64,000 bases of DNA, taken from NCBI RefSeq assembly GCF_013116825.1, contig NZ_JABFNS010000017.1:19871-83870 (forward strand), given 5' to 3'. This document shows positions 44,057-54,846 of the stretch, piece by piece (position 1 is the stretch's first letter; each line of letters begins with the position of its first letter). Origin of the DNA: Myxococcus xanthus (GTDB taxonomy: Bacteria; Myxococcota; Myxococcia; Myxococcales; Myxococcaceae). The notes beneath the pieces are model-generated. The model saw only the letters and a list, made by a program, of their open reading frames with translations, was not told where the DNA came from and did not search any database. The translations under genes were made by a program, and so were the position numbers.

Positions 44057-45451
44057 TCAGGCGCTGAGGGCCTTGGACAGCGCGTCCGCGATTTCCTTCG
44101 CGTAGGCCTGGTTGCGGGCGGCGTCCTCGCCCTCGATGAGGACGCGGGCCTTGGGCTCGGTGCCGGAGAAACGCACCAGCACCCGGCCGGTGTTGCCCAG
44201 CCGCTGCTCCACGCTCTTGATGACCTTCATCACCGTCGGGAGCTCGCCCAGCTCCTTCTTCTGCTTCACGGCGACGTTGACCAGCGTCTGGGGCACGGGC
44301 TCGAAGATGGAGGCCAGCTCGCTCAGAGGCTTGCCCGCCCGGCACATCACCGCCAGCAACTGGAGCGCCGCCAGGGTTCCGTCACCCGTGGTGGTGTGGT
44401 CCAGGAAGATGAGGTGGCCGCTCTGCTCGCCGCCCAGGTTGTAGCCATTGCGGCGCATCTCATCGACGACGTAGCGGTCACCCACGCGCGTGCGAGCCAC
44501 CTTCACGCCCCAGCGCGCCACCGCGCGCTCCAGGCCGATGTTGCTCATCACCGTGGAGACCAACATCTTCTTCTTCAGCTGCTTGCGGGCCACCAGCTCG
44601 CCCGTGCAGATGGCCATGATGGCGTCGCCGTCGACGACCTTGCCCTTCTCGTCCACGACGATGAGGCGGTCGGCGTCACCGTCCAGGGCGATGCCCAGGT
44701 GCGCGCCGTGCTTCACCACCGTCTTGGCCAGGTTCTCCGGATAGAGGGCGCCACACTTGTGGTTGATGTTCTTGCCGTCCGGTGAAACGCCGAGCGCAAT
44801 CACCTTGGCGCCCAGCTCCTCCAGCACGGCGGGCGCCGTCTTGTAGGCCGCGCCGTTGGCGCAGTCGACGACGATGGTCATCCCCTCCAGCGTCAGCTCG
44901 CGCGGGAAGGTGGCCTTCAGGAAGACGATGTAGCGGCCCCGCGCGTCCTCCATGCGGAACGCCCGGCCAATCTTCGTGGCCGTGGGACGGATGGAGTCGA
45001 TAGAGCCGCTGGACACCAGCTCCTCAATCTTGCCTTCCGTCTCGTCCGGCAGCTTGAAGCCGTCGCGCCAGAAGAACTTGATGCCGTTGTCCTCGTAGGG
45101 GTTGTGGGACGCGGAGATGACGGCGCCCGCGTCCGCCCGCATGGAGGTGGTGATGTTGGAGATGCCCGGGGTCGGCAGCGGACCGACGAGCTCCACGTCC
45201 ACGCCCATGGAGGTGAGGCCGGAGGCCAGCGCCTGCTCCAACATGTAGCCAGACAGCCGGGTGTCCTTGCCAACGATGACGCGGTGGCGGTGTGGGCCGT
45301 TGCGGATGAGGAACGCGAGCGCCCGCCCGAGCTGCATCGCGACCTCGGCAGTCATGGGATAGACGTTCGCCTTCCCGCGAACACCATCCGTGCCGAACAG
45401 CTTCTGGGAAGCCTGCGCCTCCTTCGGAGGCATGTTCATCCTGTACGCCAT
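44057..45451 (-). CDS. glmM: phosphoglucosamine mutase
   Basis: About 464 residues from ATG 45451 ([13 protein letters not shown]). ATG 45439 or 45433 would also keep the catalytic core. [18 protein letters not shown], the phosphoserine loop [18 protein letters not shown], the Mg loop [17 protein letters not shown], the sugar loop EQSGHLIF and the C-terminal [16 protein letters not shown] are complete. It interconverts glucosamine 6- and 1-phosphate for peptidoglycan and LPS. It is part of the leftward folP-glmM-pdxJ-acpS series, with a possible promoter of its own in the 260-base gap before it. Confidence 0.97.
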   Translation of the reverse strand: MAYRMNMPPKEAQASQKLFGTDGVRGKANVYPMTAEVAMQLGRALAFLIRNGPHRHRVIVGKDTRLSGYMLEQALASGLTSMGVDVELVGPLPTPGISNITTSMRADAGAVISASHNPYEDNGIKFFWRDGFKLPDETEGKIEELVSSGSIDSIRPTATKIGRAFRMEDARGRYIVFLKATFPRELTLEGMTIVVDCANGAAYKTAPAVLEELGAKVIALGVSPDGKNINHKCGALYPENLAKTVVKHGAHLGIALDGDADRLIVVDEKGKVVDGDAIMAICTGELVARKQLKKKMLVSTVMSNIGLERAVARWGVKVARTRVGDRYVVDEMRRNGYNLGGEQSGHLIFLDHTTTGDGTLAALQLLAVMCRAGKPLSELASIFEPVPQTLVNVAVKQKKELGELPTVMKVIKSVEQRLGNTGRVLVRFSGTEPKARVLIEGEDAARNQAYAKEIADALSKALSA

Positions 45452-45506
45452 GTGTGCCGCTCCGCCTTTCCCACGCCGGGCCTGCGCCGGCCTCTCGACG
45501 TCGGGG

Positions 45507-45536
45507 CTTATACCCCGCCCACCACGCGGGCTCGAA
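45507..45536 (-). promoter_or_regulatory. possible glmM promoter
   Basis: Leftward, TTCGAG (45536-45531) and TATAAG (45512-45507) are 18 bases apart, 56 bases before the glmM ATG. The surrounding 45452-45712 has no other gene. The -35 match is weak. Confidence 0.3.
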
Positions 45537-45712
45537 GTTAGGAACCCACTGCTCCCTGGGCAACCACCCAGGCATGCGGGCCGACGCAGACTAAAAGAGG
45601 TTGCGAAATCAGTACCAACCGAATCGCAGCCGTCCATACACGGCGGCTCGGGGGGCGGCCAGCGGAAGGTGAAGGTTCCGGCCACGGCGTGAGGGCTGTA
45701 AGCCACACCTTG

Positions 45713-46927
45713 TTACCGGGCGTAGAACGTTCCTCCGTCTTCGCACCGCCGGATGGCGTCCGCGACGGCCAGCGCGTCCCGGGCCTCAGCCACGTCATGG
45801 ACGCGGACCAGGTCGGCTCCGCCCAGCGCCGCCATGGAGGCCACCGAGCCCAACGTCGCCGCCAGCCGTTCGGAGGCAGGCTTGCCGCCCGCCAACCGGC
45901 CGAGGAAGCCCTTGCGGCTCGTGCCCACCAGCAGCGGCTGCCCCAGCACGCGCAGCTCCGGGAGGCGGCGCAGCAGGAAGAGGTTGTGCTCGAAGGTCTT
46001 CCCGAAGCCGATGCCCGGGTCCAGGAGGATGCGCCCCCGGGGGATGCCCGCCGACTCGGCCCGGAGGATGGCGGCCTCCAGGAAGGCCAGCACGTCCTCG
46101 ACGACATCGTCGTAGCGCGGCGCCTGCTGCATCGTGGCCGGAGTGCCCTGGATGTGCATCAGGCAGCAGGCGGCGCCGGCCTCGGCCACCACGCGGGGCA
46201 GGCCGGAATCGGAGCTGAAGCCGGTGATGTCATTGATGAGGTGCGCACCGGCCTTCAACGCCTCGCGCGCCACCGCGGCCTTGGTGGTGTCCACGGAAAG
46301 AGGCACATCGGTCCGGGCCCGCAGGCCCTCGATGACGGGAATCACCCGCGCCAGCTCCTCGTCGGCACTGACCGGCAGGGAGCCGGGCCGGGTGGACTCG
46401 CCGCCCACGTCGAGCAGGTCCGCCCCCGCCTCGGCCAGGGCCACCCCATGGGCGATGGTGGCGTCCGTCCCGGCATGGCGCCCGCCATCCGAGAAGCTGT
46501 CCGGCGTCGCGTTCACCACGCCCATGACGTAGGTGCGGGAGCCCCACGCGAAGCGCCGGGCGCCCAGCGTCAGCGCCGCTGGCGCCACGCCCGCGGCCAG
46601 CGCGGACGCCACCGCCGATGCCAACGCGGACAGGCCCCGGGCGTCGGCGCGAGCAGCCGTCACCAGCCGCTGGAACTGCTCGGCGCGCCCCGTCAGCAGC
46701 CCCGTCCCCGAACGGGAGTGGACGTCCCCGGGAAGCCATTCGGGGAACGCCTCCGACAGCGCATGGAGGAAGGCCTCGTCCTGGGGAGTCAACCCGGTGA
46801 GGAGGAGCCGGGTGAATGGCCGCGTCTCCAGCAGGGCCCGTTGCGTGGGCTCCGTCAGCCCCATCCGCCGGAAGGCCAGGATGAGGTCCTCCGGGTGCTC
46901 TGAAGTCAGGGGGCGGGCGCGAATCAT
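45713..46927 (-). CDS. folP: dihydropteroate synthase with N-terminal extension
   Basis: A 404-residue protein. The catalytic TIM barrel (about 130-404) has YVMGVVNATPDSFSDGGRH, LLDVGGESTRPGS, LSVDTTKAAVAREAL, LINDITGF, LLDPGIGFGKTFEHN, LLVGTSRKGFLGRLAG and RVHDVAEARDAL, the full FolP set for pterin and pABA binding. About 125 residues precede it (HPEDLILAFRRMGLTEPTQR, LLLTGLTPQDEAFLHALSEA), which most bacterial enzymes lack. It joins pABA to hydroxymethyl-dihydropterin pyrophosphate and is the sulfonamide target. Confidence 0.95.
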   Translation of the reverse strand: MIRARPLTSEHPEDLILAFRRMGLTEPTQRALLETRPFTRLLLTGLTPQDEAFLHALSEAFPEWLPGDVHSRSGTGLLTGRAEQFQRLVTAARADARGLSALASAVASALAAGVAPAALTLGARRFAWGSRTYVMGVVNATPDSFSDGGRHAGTDATIAHGVALAEAGADLLDVGGESTRPGSLPVSADEELARVIPVIEGLRARTDVPLSVDTTKAAVAREALKAGAHLINDITGFSSDSGLPRVVAEAGAACCLMHIQGTPATMQQAPRYDDVVEDVLAFLEAAILRAESAGIPRGRILLDPGIGFGKTFEHNLFLLRRLPELRVLGQPLLVGTSRKGFLGRLAGGKPASERLAATLGSVASMAALGGADLVRVHDVAEARDALAVADAIRRCEDGGTFYAR

Positions 46928-47013
46928 CGGGAGGCTCCAGGGAGGGGGCCGCGTACCGCCACCAGGACGGGACGCGCTTCCCTACCCTACCGCTCCCGAG
47001 CGCGCCCGGGGGC

Positions 47014-47418
47014 TCAGGCTTCGAGCGGCTCAGTCACGATGTCCACCGTGGACGTCGTCATCAGCTTGTGGATGGGGCACTGCGCGACGGCGTTGTACAG
47101 CCGCTGCTGGTCCGCCGGCGACAGCGCCCCGTGGAACGCCAGCTTCACCTTCAGCGTGTAGGCGCCCTGCCGCTCCCGCGAATCATCCCGTTCGACGTGC
47201 GTCTCCACCCGCTCCAGGGCCAGGCCGTGACGCTTCGCGTACCACGTGGCCGTCAGGGCCTTGCATGCCGCCAGCGCGGCGTCGAAGTAGTCGTGCGGGC
47301 CGGGCGCGGAGTCCTCTCCGCCTAGCGCGGGGGCCACGTCCGCATGCAGGGTATGGGGGCCGGTCCGCAGGACCTGGCAAAACGCTCCGGGCTTCTCGGT
47401 CTGGCTGTGGGTCGTCAT
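47014..47418 (-). CDS. OsmC-family thiol peroxidase-like protein
   Basis: The 134-residue protein starts at MTTHSQTEKPGAFCQVLRTG (ATG 47418). The two redox Cys are in ALAACKALTATWYAKR and YNAVAQCPIHKLMTTS, the standard OsmC/Ohr spacing, with an Arg/Glu-bearing strand (VETHVERDDSRERQGAYTLK) between. DAPGPHDYFDAAL-type sequence (APGPHDYFDAALAAC) marks the YhfA-like OsmC branch. It would reduce organic hydroperoxides or bind thiol adducts. It lies 72 bases downstream of yceI on the same strand. Confidence 0.9.
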   Translation of the reverse strand: MTTHSQTEKPGAFCQVLRTGPHTLHADVAPALGGEDSAPGPHDYFDAALAACKALTATWYAKRHGLALERVETHVERDDSRERQGAYTLKVKLAFHGALSPADQQRLYNAVAQCPIHKLMTTSTVDIVTEPLEA

Positions 47419-47490
47419 GGGGGCTCCGGGAGGAAGAAAGTGGACCGGAGGCCCGGTGAAGGCGCCTCCGGAGCGGTCCACATGGGTGGA

Positions 47491-48039
47491 TCAGGCCGCC
47501 TGCTCGGCCTGCGCCTTCACCGCCTGGACCTCGATGGCGATTTCAATCTTCTCACCGACGAGCACGCCGCCCGTCTCCAGCGCCTGGTTCCACGTCAGGC
47601 CGAAGTCGCGGCGGTCCACCGACGTCTTCGCCTCGAACGCGGCCTTGACGTTGCCCCACGGGTCCTTGCCCGCGCCGAGTTGCTCCGCGTCCAGCACCAC
47701 CTCGCGGGTGATGTCGCGAATGGTCAGGTTGCCCGTCACCTTCAGCCCGTTGCCGGACGCCTTCTCCACCTTCGTGCTCTTGAACGTGATGTTGGGGAAC
47801 TTCTCCACGTCGAAGAAGTCGGGCGAGCGCAGGTGGTTGTCGCGCTGCTCGACGCCGGAGTCGATGCTGGCCGTCTCGATGGTGACGGCGACGGAGGACT
47901 TCGTGATGTCCTGCTCGTCCAGCGAAATGGCGCCGCTGTACTTGCGGAAGCTGCCGCGAACCTTCGCGATGACCATGTGGCGGACGGAGAAGTGAATGCC
48001 GGAGTGGGTGGTGTCGATGTTCCAGGTCGTGGTGGCCAT
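47491..48039 (-). CDS. YceI-family lipocalin-like polyisoprenoid-binding protein
   Basis: A 182-residue protein with AAGGAAG before ATG 48039. MATTTWNIDTTHSGIHFSVR, then VIAKVRGSFRKYSGAISLDE, then RDNHLRSPDFFDVEKFPNIT, and LTIRDITREVVLD are hallmark YceI beta-barrel segments. There is no signal peptide, so this is the cytoplasmic form. YceI barrels bind long isoprenoid or quinone-like lipids. It is divergent from the LysR gene, and a palindrome lies between them. Confidence 0.92.
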   Translation of the reverse strand: MATTTWNIDTTHSGIHFSVRHMVIAKVRGSFRKYSGAISLDEQDITKSSVAVTIETASIDSGVEQRDNHLRSPDFFDVEKFPNITFKSTKVEKASGNGLKVTGNLTIRDITREVVLDAEQLGAGKDPWGNVKAAFEAKTSVDRRDFGLTWNQALETGGVLVGEKIEIAIEVQAVKAQAEQAA

Positions 48040-48135
48040 GAGGTGCCTTCCTTTTTTGTGTGAAGCGGTGTGTTCGACGAGGAGGAAGGTAGCGGTGGCC
48101 CCCGGGCTTGATTAGATGGGCCAGACTGGAAGAAC

Positions 48136-48153
48136 TGTTCCACCCATGGAACA
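48136..48153. promoter_or_regulatory. candidate LysR-type operator between yceI-like gene and regulator
   Basis: TGTTCCA-CCCA-TGGAACA is a perfect inverted repeat (7-base arms). It ends 21 bases before the LysR start and 97 bases from the yceI-like start. Its core GTTCCA-nCCA-TGGAAC recurs at 49066-49081 in front of the pirin genes with a single central change. Confidence 0.7.
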
Positions 48154-48174
48154 ACGCTCCGGGAAGGACGGGAG

Positions 48175-49056
48175 ATGGACCTCAACGAGCTGCTCGTCTT
48201 CGCACGCGTGGTACAGGCAGGCAGCTTCACCGCGGCGGCGCGTGGGCTGCGGATGCCCAAGTCCACGGTGAGCCGGAAGGTGTCGGAGCTGGAGACGCGG
48301 GTCGGCGCGCAGTTGCTCCAGCGCACCACGCGCAAGCTGCGGCTCACCGACGTGGGCCGGACGTACTACGAACACTGCGCGCGCATCGTCGCGGAGGCGG
48401 AGCAGGCCGAGCTGGCCGTGACGCGGATGCAGGCCGCACCCCATGGCCTGCTGCGCGTGACGACGCCGCTGACGTTCAGCTTCATCGGGCCCCTGGTGTC
48501 CACCTTCATCAAGCAGTACCCCGAGGTCCAGCTCGAGATGGTGTGTACCGATCGCACCGTGGACCTGATGGCGGAAGGCTTCGACGTGGCGATTCGCGCC
48601 GGGCGGCTGGCGGACTCGTCACTCATGGCGCGGCGGCTGGGCATCGTGGAGCGCGTCGTCATCGCGGCGCCCAGCTACCTCAAGGCGCGCGGGACGCCCA
48701 AGGCTCCGAAGGACTTGGAGAAGCACGACTGCCTCCTCTTCGGCGCGGGCCTGGAGAACAACGTCTGGACGCTCCACTCCGGCAACCGCTCGGTGGACAT
48801 CAAGGTGCCCGCCCGAATCGTCGTGAATGAGCCGGACATGCTCTACGCGGTGGCGCGGGCGGGCTCCGGCATCGCCCTGCTCCCCAACCTCCACTTCGCC
48901 TCGGAGCTGGCCGCCGGGCGCTTGCAGCGCATCCTGCCGGACTGGAGCTCCACGGGCGCGCCCGTCCACGCCGTCTACCCGAGCACGCGGCATCACTCTC
49001 CCAAGGTGATGGCCTTCGTCGAGTGCCTGCGCGAGCACTGGCCCATCCCCGGCTGA
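48175..49056 (+). CDS. LysR-family transcription regulator
   Basis: A 293-residue protein. The N-terminal winged helix is MDLNELLVFARVVQAGSFTA, then AARGLRMPKSTVSRKVSELE, then TRVGAQLLQRTTRKLRLTDV. The effector domain follows, with LRVTTPLTFSFIGPLVSTFI, a central hinge and AVARAGSGIALLPNL. The subgroup resembles those next to pirin, YceI and quinone/electrophile-response genes (compare QhuR or YhaJ-type regulators). Paired palindromes before yceI and before the pirin genes make it the likely local regulator. Confidence 0.94.
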   Translation: MDLNELLVFARVVQAGSFTAAARGLRMPKSTVSRKVSELETRVGAQLLQRTTRKLRLTDVGRTYYEHCARIVAEAEQAELAVTRMQAAPHGLLRVTTPLTFSFIGPLVSTFIKQYPEVQLEMVCTDRTVDLMAEGFDVAIRAGRLADSSLMARRLGIVERVVIAAPSYLKARGTPKAPKDLEKHDCLLFGAGLENNVWTLHSGNRSVDIKVPARIVVNEPDMLYAVARAGSGIALLPNLHFASELAAGRLQRILPDWSSTGAPVHAVYPSTRHHSPKVMAFVECLREHWPIPG

Positions 49057-49061
49057 ACGGG

Positions 49062-49087
49062 GCATCGTTCCATCCATGGAACGATGC
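49062..49087. promoter_or_regulatory. long palindrome in front of the pirin genes
   Basis: GCATCGTTCCAT-CC-ATGGAACGATGC has perfect 12-base arms. It starts six bases after the LysR stop and lies 98 bases before the first pirin ATG. The inner 16 bases match the palindrome at 48137-48152 except for one central base, which suggests the same protein binds both. It has no T-run, so it is not a terminator. Confidence 0.7.
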
Positions 49088-49184
49088 TTCCCATTGTCCA
49101 CGCCTAGTCCCGAAAGGCCCTCGCGCACATCATGACTCTCGAAACAGCGGCCGCCATCCAGGTTCCGCCGCGGAAAGGAACGCC

Positions 49185-49880
49185 ATGATTGCCATTCGCC
49201 CCTCGGAAGCCCGCGGTCACGCCAACCACGGCTGGCTGGACTCCCACCACACTTTCTCCTTCGCCGGTTACTACGACCCGGACTTCATGGGCTTCCGAGC
49301 CCTGCGCGTCATCAACGAGGACCGCGTCGCGCCCCACGAGGGCTTCGGTACGCACCCTCACCGGGACATGGAGATCATCACCTACCCGCTGAGCGGCGCC
49401 ATTGCCCACCGCGACAGCACGGGCGGCGAGGGCCTGCTGCGCGCCGGCGAAATCCAGCGGATGACGGCCGGCACCGGTGTGCTGCACAGCGAGATGAACG
49501 GCGCGGATGAGAGCCTCCACTTCCTGCAGATCTGGATCATCCCGGACCGCAAGGGCCTGACGCCTGGCTACGAGCAGAAGGCCTTCCCGGAGGCCGAGCG
49601 CCAGGGCCGCTGGCGGGTGGTGGCCAGCCCGGACGCCCGCGACGGCAGCCTCACGGTGCACCAGGACGTGGTGCTTCACGCGACGCTGCTGGGCACGGGC
49701 GAGCAGGCGACGTACACGCTCGCTCCGGGCCGCCACGCCTGGGTGCAGTTGGCGCGGGGCAAGGCCACGCTCAACGGCGTGGAACTGAAGGCCGGGGACG
49801 GCGCCGCGGTGGCGGACGAGTCGCAGCTCGTCCTCTCCGCCACGGAGCCGGTGGAAGCGCTGCTGTTCGACCTGGCCTGA
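49185..49880 (+). CDS. pirin-family bicupin (YhhW-like)
   Basis: The 231-residue protein starts at [20 protein letters not shown] (ATG 49185) with AAAGGA upstream. The N-terminal cupin holds the metal ligands in [20 protein letters not shown] (two His), followed by HRDS and [14 protein letters not shown] (His, Glu). [20 protein letters not shown] is the YhhW/YhaK signature. YhhW has quercetinase activity in vitro. The physiological substrate is unknown. It is probably co-transcribed with the next pirin gene, 31 bases downstream. Confidence 0.92.
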   Translation: MIAIRPSEARGHANHGWLDSHHTFSFAGYYDPDFMGFRALRVINEDRVAPHEGFGTHPHRDMEIITYPLSGAIAHRDSTGGEGLLRAGEIQRMTAGTGVLHSEMNGADESLHFLQIWIIPDRKGLTPGYEQKAFPEAERQGRWRVVASPDARDGSLTVHQDVVLHATLLGTGEQATYTLAPGRHAWVQLARGKATLNGVELKAGDGAAVADESQLVLSATEPVEALLFDLA

Positions 49881-49911
49881 GGCCACATCGCTGAATGAAA
49901 GAGAGCACGAC

Positions 49912-50838
49912 ATGAGCCGGGACGACTTGAACGCGGAGCAGCTTCCTCCTTCGATGGAGACACTCATCGTCGCGCCCTCACGCGACCTGGGCGACGGGTT
50001 CGAGGTGCGGCGCGCGCTGCCCTCGGCCCGCCGCCGGATGGTGGGGCCCTTCGTCTTTCTGGACCAGATGGGCCCCGCCGGCTTCCAACCCGGCCACGGC
50101 CTGGATGTGCGGCCGCATCCGCACATCGGGCTGGCGACCGTCACCTACCTCTTCGACGGAGAAGTCATGCACCGGGACAGCCTGGGCACCGTGCAGCCCA
50201 TCCGCCCCGGCGCGGTGAACTGGATGACGGCGGGCAACGGCATCGTCCACTCGGAGCGCACCGGCCCCGGCCCACGCGCCGCGGGCAGTAAGCTCTTTGG
50301 CATGCAGGCGTGGGTGGCGCTGCCCAAGCGCCACGAGGAGACGGCCCCAGCGTTCGTCCACCACCCCGAGGACCAGATGCCCTGCCACGAGGGCGAGGGC
50401 GCGCGGATGCGCGTCATCACCGGCACCGTGCACGGTCAACGCTCGCCGGTGCAGACGCTGTCGGACATGTTCTACGCGGACGTGGCGCTGGAGGCCGGCG
50501 CGCGCTTCGTGGTTCCCGCCGAGCACGAGGAGCGGGCGATGTACCTCGTCCAGGGCACCGTGGAGGTGGACGGCATGGCCTTCGAGCCGGGAGAGCTGCT
50601 CGTCTTCCGGCCCGGCGGCGCCGTCACCCTCCACGCCACCGCGGCGGCGCGGCTGCTGGTGCTCGGCGGGGAGCCCATGGACGGGCCGCGCTACATCTTC
50701 TGGAACTTCGTCTCCAGTTCGAAGGAGCGGCTGGAGCAGGCGAAGGAGGACTGGAAGGCCGGCCGCTTCGCCGCCGTCCCGGAAGAGACGGAGTTCATCC
50801 CCCTGCCCGAGGCCCCCCTCCCCGTGCGCTACCCGTAG
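49912..50838 (+). CDS. pirin-family bicupin (larger type)
   Basis: A 308-residue protein with both cupin domains. Ligands are in [20 protein letters not shown] (two His), MHRDSLG and [14 protein letters not shown] (His, Glu). The second cupin includes [20 protein letters not shown] and ends [20 protein letters not shown], the canonical pirin C-terminus. It belongs to a different pirin subfamily from the neighbour, so the two are not a recent duplication. It ends 29 bases before a strong terminator. Confidence 0.93.
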   Translation: MSRDDLNAEQLPPSMETLIVAPSRDLGDGFEVRRALPSARRRMVGPFVFLDQMGPAGFQPGHGLDVRPHPHIGLATVTYLFDGEVMHRDSLGTVQPIRPGAVNWMTAGNGIVHSERTGPGPRAAGSKLFGMQAWVALPKRHEETAPAFVHHPEDQMPCHEGEGARMRVITGTVHGQRSPVQTLSDMFYADVALEAGARFVVPAEHEERAMYLVQGTVEVDGMAFEPGELLVFRPGGAVTLHATAAARLLVLGGEPMDGPRYIFWNFVSSSKERLEQAKEDWKAGRFAAVPEETEFIPLPEAPLPVRYP

Positions 50839-50867
50839 GCGCGCGGAATCCCAGGAGCCCGCAAAGC

Positions 50868-50910
50868 AGAAGGCCCTTCCCACGCTGCTGGGAAGGGCCT
50901 TCTTCATTTC
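50868..50910 (+). terminator. strong bidirectional-looking terminator between pirin and ftsH
   Basis: AGAAGGCCCTTCCCA (50868-50882) and TGGGAAGGGCCTTCT (50889-50903) form a perfect 15-base stem with a six-base loop, followed by TCATTTC rightward. Leftward it also lies 35 bases after the ftsH stop. It separates convergent units. Confidence 0.85.
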
Positions 50911-50937
50911 AGCTCAACCGCTGGAAGGGCGTGAAGC

Positions 50938-52854
<1,917 letters not shown>

Positions 52855-52961
52855 GTGTCAGCTGCCCTTTCGGAACTCGGCGGGATGAGGGCCGCGCTGG
52901 GAAGAACCCCAGCTTTTTCCATCACTTGGCCGACACCAGGCGAGCTACCCAGCGACGGACC

Positions 52962-52988
52962 GTATCAGCAACAGCAAAAAGCCCTCAA
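52962..52988 (-). promoter_or_regulatory. possible ftsH promoter
   Basis: Leftward, TTGAGG (52988-52983) and TGATAC (52967-52962) are 15 bases apart (16 if the -10 is read as GATACG), about 108 bases before the ftsH ATG. The tilS-ftsH gap is 182 bases and holds no gene. Confidence 0.3.
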
Positions 52989-53036
52989 CTATTTAGGGGG
53001 CCGCGCCCATCCCCCGAACTGCGACTCTGCCACTCT

Positions 53037-54392
53037 CTATAACGCCGCGGTCCGCTGAATGCTCGAACCGGGGGGGACCGCCCAGAGGTACTCCCTGGCG
53101 GCCGCACGCGGAGCCGCCGGTGACCAGAGGCCGGGGAGCCACAACACCTGCCCCTCGGCGTCCGCCACCACCGGCCGCGTGGCCCGTGCTTCCGCGGGCA
53201 CCCGAAGATCAACCAACACATCTTGAAGCTTCCGTTGTCCCCCGGCAGTGCACACCCGGTCGCCGGGGCGGCGTGTCCGCACGGTCAGCGGCCAGCGCGT
53301 CCCGTCCCCGAGCGCCAGCCCGAGCACGCCCGCAGGTGGAGGCGCGAACTCGACGGAGAAATTCCAGCCCGTCCCCACGAGCGCGCCCCGCGAACCCGCG
53401 TGCTCCAGCCGGAGTTCAGCCGGTGGAGCGGGCGGCCCCTGCCGCACGCAGCGCACCCGTCCGCTGGTCGCGCGCAGCACATAGCCCCGCCCCAACGTGG
53501 CCGTGCCGCCCTGGGCCACCGCGCGCTGCACGCGGGCCAGCGTGGCCTCGTCCACCGCGGCCTCCGTCCCGGCCACCAGCCGGGCGAGCACCCGCCGGCG
53601 CAGCGCGGGCTCCAGCGCGCGCACGCCCACCGCATCCAGCGCGCCATCCTCCAAGCGCAGCCGGTCGAAGGCCGCGTCCGCCATGGACGCCAGCAGCGAC
53701 TCGTCCTCCGCGACCACGCGCGCGAAGGCGGCCAGGTGCCCCTCCACCGCGAAGCCTGCGGCGCGCGACAGGGCGGGTAGTACTCCAAGGCGAACGCGCG
53801 TCCGGAAGTGGACAGGGTCGGCGTTCATCGGGTCTGTCGCATAGGCGACACCCTGTTCCGCCAGGAAGGCCACCACATCCTCCCGCGTGCACGACAACAG
53901 GGGGCGCACCAGCCCGGGGCGCGCTTCGTGGATGCCCACCGCGCCGCGCAGGGCGGTGCCTCGGGCCAGGCGCATGAGCAGCGTCTCCGCCTGGTCCGTG
54001 GCCGTGTGCGCGGTGGCCACCACGTCCAGGCCCCGCTCGAGGCGGAGTGCATCCAGCGCCGCGTAGCGAGCCTCCCTCGCGCGCGCCTCGATGCCGGCCC
54101 CTGGATGCAGCCGCAGCGACTGGACGTGGCAGGGCAGCCCCCGCGCGGCCGCCAGGACGGACACCTGCCGGGCCTCCTCCGCCGCTTCGGGACGCAGGCC
54201 ATGGTCCAGCGAGGCCACCTCCACGCGAAGCCGGAGTCGCTCGGCGACGTGCGCGGTTCCCACCAGGAGGGCCGTGGAGTCCGCGCCGCCGGAGACGGCG
54301 AGCAGCACCGAACCTCCCTCGAGTCCCAGCCGGGTGTACGCCTCTTGAAGCGTCGTCGTCAGCAGCTGTGTGGCGGAATCGTGACGGGGCAT
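53037..54392 (-). CDS. tilS: tRNA(Ile)-lysidine synthase
   Basis: A 451-residue protein. The PP-loop GSVLLAVSGGADSTALLVGT starts the N-terminal ATP pyrophosphatase domain. LDHGLRPEAAEEARQVSVLA, ARYAALDALRLERGLDVVAT, then AHTATDQAETLLMRLARGTA and RPLLSCTREDVVAFL are conserved TilS stretches. The C-terminal domain has PLTVRTRRPGDRV and GGQRKLQDVLVDLRVPAEAR. It modifies C34 of tRNA-Ile(CAU) to lysidine. The next gene leftward is ftsH, the conserved order. Confidence 0.96.
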   Translation of the reverse strand: MPRHDSATQLLTTTLQEAYTRLGLEGGSVLLAVSGGADSTALLVGTAHVAERLRLRVEVASLDHGLRPEAAEEARQVSVLAAARGLPCHVQSLRLHPGAGIEARAREARYAALDALRLERGLDVVATAHTATDQAETLLMRLARGTALRGAVGIHEARPGLVRPLLSCTREDVVAFLAEQGVAYATDPMNADPVHFRTRVRLGVLPALSRAAGFAVEGHLAAFARVVAEDESLLASMADAAFDRLRLEDGALDAVGVRALEPALRRRVLARLVAGTEAAVDEATLARVQRAVAQGGTATLGRGYVLRATSGRVRCVRQGPPAPPAELRLEHAGSRGALVGTGWNFSVEFAPPPAGVLGLALGDGTRWPLTVRTRRPGDRVCTAGGQRKLQDVLVDLRVPAEARATRPVVADAEGQVLWLPGLWSPAAPRAAAREYLWAVPPGSSIQRTAAL

Positions 54393-54540
54393 CGGACCGC
54401 GGTGGAATGGAGTGTCGGGTGAACGGGTTACAGAGGCACGTGCGGTTGAAGGCAGGGGGGCTGATTCTTATGATCGCCACAACATCGAATCGGCGTTGAT
54501 GCGGTAGCGGAAATACACGCGGCCGCGAACGCTGTTCTGG

Positions 54541-54684
54541 GGACGGTCGAATTTTGAGTTGTTGGACCTAGGGGTCCCCCCCCTCCCCCTCTGGGTCCAC
54601 GGGCCCGCCTGGAGATTTCTCCGGGCGGTCCCTCTTTCCGAAGCGCCCCGGACTTCCTCGTGGAGTCCGGGGCGTTTCCTTTTT
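54541..54684 (+). ncRNA. candidate structured small RNA or leader with tandem hairpins
   Basis: The 454-base gap 54393-54846 has no convincing protein. From 54541 come GGACC-TAGG-GGTCC (54564-54577), a C8-T-C5 tract (54576-54589) that can alternatively pair with the Gs around it, and a 15-base stem GGGCCCGCCTGGAGA / TCTCCGGGCGGTCCC (54601-54632; one mismatch, one G-U) followed by CTCTTT. A terminator at 54644-54684 ends it. A terminator with no upstream rightward gene implies a non-coding transcript. The start and promoter are not determined. Confidence 0.4.
54644..54684 (+). terminator. rho-independent terminator in the tilS / small-protein gap
   Basis: CGCCCCGGACT (54644-54654) pairs perfectly with AGTCCGGGGCG (54664-54674) over a nine-base loop and is followed by TTTCCTTTTT. 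It is rightward and has no protein gene before it on that strand. Confidence 0.8.
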
Positions 54685-54692
54685 CGCGCATG

Positions 54693-54713
54693 GTTGCACA
54701 GCTTACGTGCAAC
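54693..54713. promoter_or_regulatory. inverted repeat upstream of the tandem ribbon-helix-helix genes
   Basis: GTTGCAC-N7-GTGCAAC has perfect seven-base arms and lies between the terminator and the first small gene (134 bases before its ATG). It is placed as an operator would be. Autoregulation by the ribbon-helix-helix products is a guess. Confidence 0.5.
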
Positions 54714-54846
54714 TGGACGAGCAAGGGGACGGACCGTGCGACCTCGGAATGAGTCCTTGGAAACCGTTGACCCTCTTGGGAGTCTGTCGGATAACGGCCC
54801 AGGTGTGTTCAGGTCGTCACCCCGAATCCGCCCCGGAGACCCAAGT

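Noticed and set aside
42812..44785. A 657-codon frame antisense to acpS, pdxJ and glmM
   Set aside because: It spans three confidently identified genes on the other strand and encodes only low-complexity His/Arg/Leu sequence, so it is a GC-bias shadow.
49062..49087. The palindrome after the LysR gene read as a terminator
   Set aside because: It has no following T-run, and its core is repeated upstream of the LysR gene, so an operator is the better explanation.
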